Shown piece by piece: positions 25,603 to 34,355 of a DNA stretch of 64,000 nucleotides. The notes under the pieces were generated by a model. It searched no databases and was not told the origin of the DNA. It saw only the letters and a program-made list of their open reading frames with translations. Numbering within the stretch: the stretch's first letter is position 1; the number at the start of each line of letters is the position of its first letter. This stretch comes from Pedobacter terrae (GTDB taxonomy: Bacteria; Bacteroidota; Bacteroidia; Sphingobacteriales; Sphingobacteriaceae): the NCBI RefSeq assembly GCF_900100705.1, contig NZ_FNCH01000003.1, forward strand, positions 62,001 to 126,000, in the 5' to 3' direction. A program made the translations under genes and the position numbers.

Positions 25603-28098
25603 ATGAAAAGACTCTTAACGTTCTGTCTAGTCTCCCTCAGTACTGTTTTCTTTGTGCAGGCACAGCTAAAATCTCCCGACGATTTTTTAGGTTATCAGTT
25701 AGGTTCGCATTTTAGCCCCCATCACAAAGTAGCCGATTATTTTAGGCAAACTGCTACGGCTTCTGCTAAAAATATGAAGTTGATTGAATATGGTAAAACC
25801 AATGAGGGCAGACCGTTAATGGTAGCGATTGTATCTTCGCCAGAAAATATATCCAAACTGGAACAGATCAGGAGTAATAATCTGGTTTTGGCAACAGGCA
25901 CCAATAATACTATCGATCTAAATAATCAACCAGCTATGCTTTGGTTGAGCTATAATGTACATGGTAATGAGGCCAACTCTACTGAAACCGCCATGAAGAT
26001 GCTTTACACCTTAGTTTCGGGTTCTAATAAGCCTGCTGCCGAGTGGTTAAAAAATACCATTGTAATCATTGATCCTTGCTTAAATCCAGATGGAAGAGAC
26101 CGTTATGTAAATTATTTTAATAGTGTCGTAGGAAAAATACCTAATTCAGATCCCTCATCAAGGGAGCACATTGAACCCTGGCCAGGCGGCAGACCAAACC
26201 ATTATTATTTTGATTTAAACCGCGACTGGGCCTGGCAAACTCAGATTGAAAGTCAGCAGCGTTTGGCTTTGTATAACCAATGGATGCCGCAGGTACATGT
26301 TGATTTTCATGAACAGGGTTATAATGAGCCTTACTATTTTGCGCCGGCAGCAGAACCGGTTCACCAGAACATTACACCCTGGCAAAAAAGTTTCCAGGTG
26401 GTTGTAGGTAAAAACAATGCCAAATACTTCGATGCCGAAGGCTGGCAGTATTTTACCAAAGAACGTTTCGATCTGCTTTATCCCTCTTATGGCGATACCT
26501 ATCCATTATATAATGGAGCAATCGGTATGACTTATGAACAGGGTGGCATCAGGGCCGGATTATCTGTGGTCACTAACGATGGCGATACCTTAACCTTGAA
26601 AGATCGTATTGCACACCATTTTACCACCGGAATGTCTACCCTGGAGGTAACTTCCTTAAACCATCAGAAATTATTAGAAGAGTATAAAAAATATTTCCAG
26701 CAGGAATTGGCTAATAGCCCGGGTGTTTATAAAAGTTATATTATAAAAGCGACCAATTTATCACGCTTAAAAAAACTGGCCGAACTGTTAACTAAAAATA
26801 AGGTCGAATTTGCCTTTGGCGGTGATAAAAACGGAAGAGGTTATGATTACGATACCCAGAAAGAAGAAAATTTTAGCATTGCCCGGAATGATTTAATTGT
26901 AAATATGCAGCAGCCAAGAGCAGTTTTGGCTAATGTTTTATTAGAACCACAAACCTTTGTAACCGATTCTAATACTTACGATATTACGGCCTGGGCCCTA
27001 CCCTATGTGTATGGACTAAAGGGGTATGCCAGTAGAGAAAGTATAAAAGGAAAATTTCCAGCGCTTGAGGAGCCTAAAATCGTTGATACCGAAGTTGACA
27101 AACCGCTAGCCTGGTTATTTAGCTGGGGAACAAGTGAAGATGTTAGGGTTTTAACAGCATTGCAAAAAGAAAACGTGAAAGTGAGACAGGCTGATCAGCC
27201 ATTTTCGGTAAATGGAAAAGATTATCCTGCCGGCACACTGATTGTACTGAGAGCAGAAAATGAAAAAACAATAAAGGGGATGAAAGATAAAATAGCCTTT
27301 ATTGCAAAAATGTTGGATAAACCTATTCAGGCGGTAAGCAGTGGTTTTGTAGAGAAAGGTAAAGATTTTGGATCCAATGTTTATCCATTATTAAAGCAGC
27401 CGAAAATTGCCATTGTATCAGGTATGGAAGTTTCTTCTCTGGCTTTTGGTGAAGCCTGGTTTTTTCTTGAACGTGACCTCAATCTTTCGCCTATTATTAT
27501 TAATGCCAGAGATTTAAATAACCTCGACATTAATAAGGTAAATACACTGATTTTACCAGATGGAAGTTACAGTGCTTTTATTGGCGATGGCTTAACGGCC
27601 TGGTTAAATAAAGGAGGCAGACTGATTTTGATGGAAGATGCCATTGAAGGTGTGCTGGATAAAAAAGGCTTCGATATTAAAAAGAAGGAAGCTGTGGTAA
27701 AAAAAGACGAAAAACCAGAGGCAAGTAAACTTCTTTTTAAGAACAAAGATAGGGATGATTTTGAAACGACTATTCCTGGTGCAATATATAAGATCAATCT
27801 TGATTCCAGTCACCCGTTTTCTTATGGGCTCGGTAAAACCTATTATAGCTTAAAAACCGATCGTAAAATCTATGAGCCATTTGTTAAAGGCTGGAATGTG
27901 GGTTTAATTAATGAAAAAAGTTTAATGGCAGGAGTAGTGGGCAAAAAAGCAAAGGAAGAGCTTAAAGCAGGGCTTTTAATTGGCGTGCAGGATTTTGGAC
28001 GTGGCCAGGTAGTTTATTTGGCTAATGACCCGCTATTTAGGAACTTTTGGGAAAGTGGGAAAACTTTGTTTTCTAATATAATTTTTTGTGGATATTAG
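25603..28098 (+). CDS. Large secreted M14-family zinc carboxypeptidase
   Basis: An 831-residue exported metallopeptidase with a signal peptide ending VFFVQAQ near residue 21. The M14 catalytic domain spans about residues 35-360: zinc ligands His120 and Glu123 in NVHGNEANSTET, third ligand His236 in VDFHEQGYNEPYYF, substrate-binding DPCLNPDGRDR and FDLNRDWAWQTQ, and the general-base Glu near 312 in MTYEQGGIRAG. The C-terminal 450 residues include a long glutamine-amidotransferase-like region (IAIVSGMEVSS, LILPDGSYSAF) as in other large Bacteroidota M14 proteins. It lies directly upstream of the SusC/D cluster, and a relic of a second M14 3' end lies inside that cluster. Confidence 0.92.
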   Translation: MKRLLTFCLVSLSTVFFVQAQLKSPDDFLGYQLGSHFSPHHKVADYFRQTATASAKNMKLIEYGKTNEGRPLMVAIVSSPENISKLEQIRSNNLVLATGTNNTIDLNNQPAMLWLSYNVHGNEANSTETAMKMLYTLVSGSNKPAAEWLKNTIVIIDPCLNPDGRDRYVNYFNSVVGKIPNSDPSSREHIEPWPGGRPNHYYFDLNRDWAWQTQIESQQRLALYNQWMPQVHVDFHEQGYNEPYYFAPAAEPVHQNITPWQKSFQVVVGKNNAKYFDAEGWQYFTKERFDLLYPSYGDTYPLYNGAIGMTYEQGGIRAGLSVVTNDGDTLTLKDRIAHHFTTGMSTLEVTSLNHQKLLEEYKKYFQQELANSPGVYKSYIIKATNLSRLKKLAELLTKNKVEFAFGGDKNGRGYDYDTQKEENFSIARNDLIVNMQQPRAVLANVLLEPQTFVTDSNTYDITAWALPYVYGLKGYASRESIKGKFPALEEPKIVDTEVDKPLAWLFSWGTSEDVRVLTALQKENVKVRQADQPFSVNGKDYPAGTLIVLRAENEKTIKGMKDKIAFIAKMLDKPIQAVSSGFVEKGKDFGSNVYPLLKQPKIAIVSGMEVSSLAFGEAWFFLERDLNLSPIIINARDLNNLDINKVNTLILPDGSYSAFIGDGLTAWLNKGGRLILMEDAIEGVLDKKGFDIKKKEAVVKKDEKPEASKLLFKNKDRDDFETTIPGAIYKINLDSSHPFSYGLGKTYYSLKTDRKIYEPFVKGWNVGLINEKSLMAGVVGKKAKEELKAGLLIGVQDFGRGQVVYLANDPLFRNFWESGKTLFSNIIFCGY

Positions 28099-28447
28099 TG
28101 CATAATATATAAAGCGACTTTTGAGTCTTCATTATGTCATTGCTAATTGAAGAAATAAATTAATCTTTTTTAATGGTGACCATTTGTCCTTACAAAATAT
28201 ATCAGATAACCATCTGATCAACGGCTATAGTACCTCAATAGATGCTAAAAGTACATATTTGCAATTGCCCTGTACTACTTCGTGGTTTGCATTTTCTATA
28301 AATAAGTCCTGAAATGAATCACCTTCCCACGAGCGAGTTTAGGCTAGATTTCTATGTGTTTATTCCCTGCGGTAAATGCAGCAAAGGATAGAAAAATAAA
28401 ACTTTCTAAATCTTCAGAATAGATTATTAATTGAATTCAGTATTAAT

Positions 28448-28488
28448 AAATACATGAATAATCGCTAAGGCTGTTCATGTATTTTTTT
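28448..28488 (+). terminator. Hairpin terminator
   Basis: AAATACATGAA pairs with TTCATGTATTT, followed by a T run. It lies 350 bases after the M14 stop, so it may end a long trailer or an unseen transcript. Confidence 0.6.
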
Positions 28489-28883
28489 AAAAGGGACATT
28501 TATGATCGGTCGATAATTAGATATGAATAGCTGAATTTTAACTTTTTAGTTTGTTTTTATTGGTGCACGCTGCTTTATTTTGTATTCTTTATTTATTGTT
28601 GCCAAAATTTTATTTTTTTAAGTTAAAATTGAATTTATTGTGTGTGTTTTTTTGATTTTATCTATTTTTTATGTGTTTTTTTTGTTTTTAAGTTTAAATA
28701 AAATATGATTTTGCTTTTAATTTTTATTAAATATATAATTTTTATGATTTTATTTTAATAATTATTAAAATTCGTAGTTTTTGTTAGTGATTTAGTTGAT
28801 TTTTTGGTTTGTTTTATTGCTTTTTAATAAAAATTTATTAAAAAAAGTTTTTTAACCTGAATTTCAACACTTACATTAGGTGA

Positions 28884-28899
28884 ATTATTAACTAAACTA
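28884..28899 (+). promoter_or_regulatory. Conserved SusC leader motif, copy 1
   Basis: ATTATTAACTAAACTA ends 10 bases before the SusC ATG at 28910. The identical 16-mer lies at 46764 and a close version at 39791, always just before a SusC start. Confidence 0.5.
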
Positions 28900-28909
28900 C
28901 TTCTTAATT

Positions 28910-31900
28910 ATGAAAAAACTTCTACCGAGTTTGTTCATCTGGCTGTTTTTTGCACTATCGGCAATGGCACAGGAGCGAACTATCACCGGAACAGTTACGT
29001 CTTCAGAAGACAAACTGCCAATCCCTGGAGTAAGCGTAAAAATTCAGGGAGCCACAGGGGGCACCTCAACTAATGCTACTGGAAAGTTCTCCATTAAAGT
29101 CTCGCAAGACGCCAAAATTATTGTATTCTCCTCAATCGGGTTTACCACTCAATCCAAACCCATTGGAAGTTCAGATGTAATTAATGCAGTATTATCTTCA
29201 GATGCTAATGCTTTGGAAGAAGTTGTGGTAACTGCTTTGGGCCAGGTTAGGAAGAAAAATACCTTGTCTTATGCAGCGCAGCAGGTGAAAGGCGAAGAAC
29301 TTACACAAACAAGGTCATCGAATGCGGCTTCTGCCTTATCAGGTAAAGTATCTGGTTTGCAGATTATTCAGGGCAATGCAATTGGTGGATCAACCAATGT
29401 TGTAATCAGGGGTAACAAGTCTTTAACAGGGAATAATCAGGCATTATTTGTGGTTGATGGCGTTCCGGTCGATAATTCAAACAATAATTCTGCTAACCAG
29501 AGAACAGGAAGGGGTGGTTATGATTATGGAAATGCGGCGGCAGATATTAATCCTGACGATATAGAATCGGTTAACGTGCTTAAGGGAGCTGCAGCAAGTG
29601 CACTTTATGGCTCCAGAGGAGCGAATGGTGTAATTATGATTACTACAAAAAGCAGGAAAAGTAAAGGCATGGGGATTACGATTAATAGCGGTTTAACCGT
29701 TGGAACCATTGACAAATCAACTTTCCCTGAGTACCAAACGGAATATGGTGCCGGCTATTCAAGTGGATATGAAAGCGGAGATGGTTTCTTATTAATTGAT
29801 GTTCAGGGTAATGGTGTGAAGGAAAAGGTCGTTCCTACTTCTGAAGATGCATCTTACGGAGCAAAATTTGATCCAAACCTGCTTGTTTATCAATGGGATG
29901 CCTTTGACCCGTACTCTCCTAATTATAAGAAAAAAACGCCTTGGGTTGCTGCCGCAAACAATCCGTCAACATTTTATGAAACGGCAATTTCTAATAACAA
30001 TAATATATTATTTGATGCCGCATCTGATAAAGGGACAATCAAGCTGGGTTATACCAGAAGTGATGACCGTGGAACGTTACCCAATAGCAAAATCGTTAAA
30101 AATATATTGAATTTTGGCTCTACTTACCAGATTACCGATCGGTTAACCGCATCGGCACTTGCGAATTACTCAAAAGTTGAGGGTTTGGGCAGGTATGGGT
30201 CAGGCTATAGTGGGTTAAATGTGAACCAGAATTTTAGACAATGGTATCAAACCAATGTTGATATGATGGCCCAAAAGGATGCTTACTTTAGAAATAAGCA
30301 AAATGTTTCATGGAACTGGGCTGACCCTTCTACACCTGCAGGCCTGGTACCTAAATATACAGATAATTATTATTGGACAAGGTATCAGAATTATCAAAAT
30401 GATACCAGGAGCAGGATTTTTGGGAATGCGTCTTTAAATTATAAGGCAACTGACTGGCTAAATATTCTCGGACGTGTTTCTTTAGATACTTACAATGAAT
30501 TTCAGGAAGAAAGGGTTGCCGTAGGAAGTCAGGGAGCAGCTTCTTATGCCCGCACAGACAGGTCTGTAAGCGAAACAAATTTTGACCTTATCGCAAACTT
30601 TGATAAAAATGTAACAAAGAACCTTAATTTGAAGGCATTGTTTGGTGGTAATATCAGAAAGAATTTATTGAACAGTGTTGCCTCCGCAACAAATGGTGGA
30701 CTCATTGTGCCAGGGCTTTATAGTATTTCTAATTCTGTTGGTGCCGTAGCAGCCCCTGTAGAAAGATATGAGCCTAGAGAAGTTGATGGATTTTTTGGTG
30801 GAGCTACCCTGACCTATAATGAATTTTTAACCTTAGATGGTACTTTTAGAAGAGATAAATCTTCTACACTTCCAGGAGTCGGAAATGCATATAACTATTA
30901 TTCGGTTGCTGGCAGCTGGTTGTTCTCCAAGCAGCTAAAGGATAAAGTTGACTGGATATCATCCGGAAAACTACGTGTTAACTATGCTACAGTTGGAAAC
31001 GATGCACCTTTTGGTAGTATCAAAAATGTTTATACCTCTCAAAATCTATTTGGATCAAGCATTTTATTTGCCTATCCATTTACGACTAATAATCCTTCAT
31101 TAAAACCCGAAAAGACAGAAAGCAGCGAGATTGGTTTAGAAATGGCTTTTTTGAATAACCGCATTGGTTTTGATGCTTCATATTACCTGACAAAATCAAA
31201 AAATCAAATTATACCGGTTGCGGTTTCTGCTGCAACAGGATTTACCAATACCTATGTTAATGCTGGTGTGATAAGAAATAATGGTGTCGAGGTTTCATTG
31301 TATGGTTCACCAATTAAAACACAAGATTTTTCCTGGAACATTAATATCAACTGGACAAAAAACAACAGTAAGGTTTTGGAGTTGTATAATGATAGTAAAA
31401 ATTTGCAGTTAGCTAGTTTTCAGGCTGGCATAAGTGTTAATGCCACTTTAGGTCAGCCGTATGGAACCATTCAAGGTAAAGATTATGTCTATAATGCAAA
31501 CGGAGAAAAAGTTATTGGTGCAGATGGATATTATAAAATAACATCTAGCACAACCAATGTTATTGGCAATATTAACCCAAAATGGATTGGTGGTATTTAT
31601 AATAGCTTTAAATATAAAAACGTATCCCTGGGATTCTTAATCGACATCCGTTCTGGAGGCAATGTTTGGTCATTAGACCAATTTTATGCCACTTATACCG
31701 GTATTTTACCTAATACCGTTGGTTTAAATGATCTGGGTAATCCGGTAAGGAATCCGGTAACTAATGATGGAAATAGTGGAGGTATTATTTTAGAAGGCGT
31801 AACAGAAGACGGTAAAGTTAATACTAAGCGTGTTGTGATCGATGCCAATTCTCCTACCCTACCGCAATCTGCATTTTCATACGATGCCAGTTATGTAAAA

Positions 31901-32131
31901 CTAAGAGAAGCTACATTAACCTATTCTTTCCCGAAAGCCATGATTTCAAAATGGGGACCTATAAAAGGCATTGATCTTTCTGTTTTCGGAAGAAATTTAT
32001 GGATCATACATAAAAATCTTCCTTATTCAGATCCGGAAGAGAATTTGTCTTCTGGAAATGCGCAAGGGATACAAAGTGGTGCATACCCAACAACCAGAAC
32101 AGTAGGGATTAATGCAAAACTATCATTCTAA
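28910..32131 (+). CDS. SusC/RagA-family TonB-linked outer-membrane transporter (pair 1)
   Basis: A 1073-residue TonB-dependent transporter. The signal peptide (MKKLLPSLFIWLFFALSAMA) is followed by a carboxypeptidase-D-like regulatory domain (RTITGTVTSSEDKLPIPGVS). The plug domain has LSGKVSGLQIIQGNAIGGS, VVIRGNKSLTGNNQALFVVD, DINPDDIESVNVLKGAAASA and LYGSRGANGVIMITTK. The 22-stranded barrel ends in VGINAKLSF. There is no N-terminal STN signalling domain, so it should not drive an ECF sigma pathway. It pairs with the SusD-like lipoprotein 16 bases downstream to import a nutrient. No enzyme nearby points to the substrate; the M14 peptidase just upstream makes a peptide possible. Confidence 0.95.
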   Translation: MKKLLPSLFIWLFFALSAMAQERTITGTVTSSEDKLPIPGVSVKIQGATGGTSTNATGKFSIKVSQDAKIIVFSSIGFTTQSKPIGSSDVINAVLSSDANALEEVVVTALGQVRKKNTLSYAAQQVKGEELTQTRSSNAASALSGKVSGLQIIQGNAIGGSTNVVIRGNKSLTGNNQALFVVDGVPVDNSNNNSANQRTGRGGYDYGNAAADINPDDIESVNVLKGAAASALYGSRGANGVIMITTKSRKSKGMGITINSGLTVGTIDKSTFPEYQTEYGAGYSSGYESGDGFLLIDVQGNGVKEKVVPTSEDASYGAKFDPNLLVYQWDAFDPYSPNYKKKTPWVAAANNPSTFYETAISNNNNILFDAASDKGTIKLGYTRSDDRGTLPNSKIVKNILNFGSTYQITDRLTASALANYSKVEGLGRYGSGYSGLNVNQNFRQWYQTNVDMMAQKDAYFRNKQNVSWNWADPSTPAGLVPKYTDNYYWTRYQNYQNDTRSRIFGNASLNYKATDWLNILGRVSLDTYNEFQEERVAVGSQGAASYARTDRSVSETNFDLIANFDKNVTKNLNLKALFGGNIRKNLLNSVASATNGGLIVPGLYSISNSVGAVAAPVERYEPREVDGFFGGATLTYNEFLTLDGTFRRDKSSTLPGVGNAYNYYSVAGSWLFSKQLKDKVDWISSGKLRVNYATVGNDAPFGSIKNVYTSQNLFGSSILFAYPFTTNNPSLKPEKTESSEIGLEMAFLNNRIGFDASYYLTKSKNQIIPVAVSAATGFTNTYVNAGVIRNNGVEVSLYGSPIKTQDFSWNININWTKNNSKVLELYNDSKNLQLASFQAGISVNATLGQPYGTIQGKDYVYNANGEKVIGADGYYKITSSTTNVIGNINPKWIGGIYNSFKYKNVSLGFLIDIRSGGNVWSLDQFYATYTGILPNTVGLNDLGNPVRNPVTNDGNSGGIILEGVTEDGKVNTKRVVIDANSPTLPQSAFSYDASYVKLREATLTYSFPKAMISKWGPIKGIDLSVFGRNLWIIHKNLPYSDPEENLSSGNAQGIQSGAYPTTRTVGINAKLSF

Positions 32132-32147
32132 TTAAATCAACGATAAA

Positions 32148-33575
32148 ATGAAAAAATCAATTATATTTTTTGCAATGCTTGTTGCTTTTACGGCTTGTAA
32201 AAAGAATATCACGTCACTTAATATTGATACCAAAAAGCCATCTGAGGTTCCTGCGGCAACTTTGTTTTCATTCGCAACTAAATCTTACAGCGACGTTGTT
32301 ACGAGTGCTAGTGTTAACAACAATGTTTTCAGGTTCACAACGAGCCAATGGGCCATGGTAACTTATCAGGATGAAGCCCAATACGATTTTGGTACCAGAA
32401 ATATTCCTCAAGCGTGGTGGACCACGATGTATAGAGAAGTACTCCAAAATTTAGCCGAATCATCAAATATCATAAAAGCCAATACTACGTTAAACGCTGG
32501 TATAAAATCGAATCAACTGGCAATTATTGATATCATGCAGGTACTAGCCTTTAGTACGCTTGTTAATACTTTTGGCAATGTGCCTTATAGCGAGGCGCTT
32601 GATCAAAAAAATCTTTTTCCGAAATATGATGATGCGAAGACAATATCATTAGATCTTTTGAAAAGGCTAAATACCGATATTGCCCAGCTCAATACGGCTA
32701 GTGCAGGATTTTCTGCAAGTGAGGACCTTATTTTTCAGGGTAACATTTCAAAATGGATAAAATTTGGTAACTCTTTGCGGATGCAACAAGCTTTAATTTT
32801 GGCAGATGCTGAAAATGCGATCGCGAAAACTGCTGTCGAAGCATCAGATGCAGGCGCAATTTCTGCCGATGTAGATAATGCAGCTTTTAAATATCTGGCA
32901 GGTGCACCAAACCAAAACCCACTTTATGTTGATATAGTAACCGGTGGTCGTGGCGATTATGTGGCTGCGAAAGACTTGGTTGACAAATTATTAGCGCTGG
33001 CAGACCCTCGCTTATCACAATATTTTGGTACCAATGCAAATGGCGCCTATGTTGGTGGTATAGTTGGGCAGGTAAATACGATATCTGCTGTTTCCAAACC
33101 TGGACCTAAAGTTTATGCTCCTGATGCACAAACCTTACTGATGGATTATGTAGAAACTGAATTTAACAGAGCAGAAGCCGCTGAAAGAGGGTATGCTGTT
33201 AGCGGTAACGCAGAAACGCACTACAATAATGCAGTTACAGCGTCGATTTTATATTGGGGAGGTACTGCTGCGGAAGCATCTGCCTATCTTGCAAATCCAC
33301 TAGTTTCCTATGCAACTGCATCTGGTACCTGGAGAGAAAAAATAGGTGTCCAAAAATGGATCGCACTTTATAATAGGCCTTTTAACTGTTGGACAGAATT
33401 AAGAAGACTGGATTTTCCAAAAGTTACTGCACCGGTAGGCGCTAAATCTGGTTTTCCTAACAGACTTAATTATCCGAGCAATGAACAGCAGTTAAATGGG
33501 AATAATTACACTCAGGCTTCCGGTGCAATTGGCGGAGATGTTGTAACCACAAAATTATTCTGGGATAAGTTTTAG
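32148..33575 (+). CDS. SusD/RagB-like nutrient-binding lipoprotein (pair 1, SusD-like_2 type)
   Basis: A 475-residue surface lipoprotein with a lipobox Cys at residue 17 (AFTACKKN). TPR-like helices typical of the SusD-like_2 group follow: SLNIDTKKPSEVPAATLFSF, LVNTFGNVPYSEALDQKNLF, KWIKFGNSLRMQQALILADA and FNRAEAAERGYAVSG. The end motif TTKLFWDKF is also typical. It should form the lid of the SusC barrel encoded directly upstream and bind the same substrate. It is followed by a hairpin terminator and by a relic of another gene. The ligand is unknown; SusD-like_2 members are often found away from glycan enzymes. Confidence 0.92.
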   Translation: MKKSIIFFAMLVAFTACKKNITSLNIDTKKPSEVPAATLFSFATKSYSDVVTSASVNNNVFRFTTSQWAMVTYQDEAQYDFGTRNIPQAWWTTMYREVLQNLAESSNIIKANTTLNAGIKSNQLAIIDIMQVLAFSTLVNTFGNVPYSEALDQKNLFPKYDDAKTISLDLLKRLNTDIAQLNTASAGFSASEDLIFQGNISKWIKFGNSLRMQQALILADAENAIAKTAVEASDAGAISADVDNAAFKYLAGAPNQNPLYVDIVTGGRGDYVAAKDLVDKLLALADPRLSQYFGTNANGAYVGGIVGQVNTISAVSKPGPKVYAPDAQTLLMDYVETEFNRAEAAERGYAVSGNAETHYNNAVTASILYWGGTAAEASAYLANPLVSYATASGTWREKIGVQKWIALYNRPFNCWTELRRLDFPKVTAPVGAKSGFPNRLNYPSNEQQLNGNNYTQASGAIGGDVVTTKLFWDKF

Positions 33576-33677
33576 AAATGGAATGAAACTTTGATAACAA
33601 AAATGCATTCTAAAAGGTTATTTTAATATGGCGTTCGCATTTTAGAAGTTTTCCTTAATTTTTATTTAGAAGATACT

Positions 33678-33712
33678 AAGAGGCTGTCCGATCTTTTTGG
33701 GCAGCCTCTTAA
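33678..33712 (+). terminator. Terminator of SusCD pair 1
   Basis: AGAGGCTGTCC pairs with GGGCAGCCTCTT around a T-rich loop. It lies about 100 bases after the SusD stop. Confidence 0.7.
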
Positions 33713-33801
33713 GTTATATAAGGATTTGAGGAAATAATTTTCGATAAGCCGGCTGCGGTTTTGGCCAACATTCTGTAAATTATTATAACTGCTTTTGTAA
33801 T

Positions 33802-33883
33802 TAAGCTAAAGATCCGCTTTTTAGAAAACTTTTCGGCTAATGGGGAAAACTTTGTTTTTAACGCAATGTTTTGTGGTTTCTAA
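33802..33883 (+). pseudogene. Relic of the 3' end of an M14-carboxypeptidase-like gene
   Basis: The last 65 or so bases translate, after one frameshift, to PLFR then NFSANGENFVFNAMFCGF and a stop. The end of the intact M14 gene at 28098 reads PLFRNFWESGKTLFSNIIFCGY and a stop. The nucleotide match (CCGCT.TTTAG..AACTTTT and GGAAAACTTTGTTTT) is plain by eye. One extra A near 33824 breaks the frame, and nothing upstream of about 33800 is recognisable. A second M14-type gene evidently once stood upstream of SusC pair 2. Confidence 0.7.
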
Positions 33884-34355
33884 AAATAGCCAGTATACGT
33901 AAGCTAATTTAGATCATCACAGGTAAACATCTGTAAGATGTATTTTTTAACTACTTTTTTTTAAAAAAAATTCTTGAGGTTCAAATAACAGCTACAGTTT
34001 TGAGAAAAAATCAAGTGTAGAAAAATTTTATAATTAAATGCAAAACGCTTTATCACTTGGAAGATTAGTTATGTAAGATAATCAGACAGCTGAAGTTTAT
34101 GGCATAATTTTGTTGACTGTATAGTTTTGACTCTTTTTAGCTGATTTTAAGCAATATATGGCTTTTAAAGTTAAAATCCAAGTGTTTTTTAAGATTCTGT
34201 ATGGACTAAAATTATAATATGTCTTTTTAATAATGCATATTGTTTGTCAATTTTAAGTCATTATACCTGTAGATTTAGTTAAATTTTGTTAAATTATTGC
34301 TGATCTCCATTATATTTAGGGCTCAAAATAATAATCATTTTTTAACTTAAATTTC
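33884..34355. other. AT-rich leader region of SusC pair 2
   Basis: About 470 bases without a gene. TATATTTA at about 34311 resembles the -7 box. Before the ATG the sequence ATCATTTTTTAACTTAAA is a weaker form of the leader motif seen at the other SusC genes. No RNA gene or repeat is recognised. Confidence 0.4.

Larger units (their letters stand above)
28099..28909. other. Long AT-rich intergenic region and SusC leader
   Basis: About 810 bases without a gene. A hairpin terminator lies at 28448-28488. From 28500 on, the sequence is extremely T- and A-rich, with runs such as TTTTTTATGTGTTTTTTTTG, ending in the promoter-like TACATTAG (28872) and the leader ATTATTAACTAAACTA before SusC. No RNA gene was recognised. 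Confidence 0.5.

Noticed and set aside
28500..28880. Regulatory RNA in the very T-rich leader before SusC pair 1
   Set aside because: The region is almost pure A/T with no stable stem; nothing supports a defined RNA.
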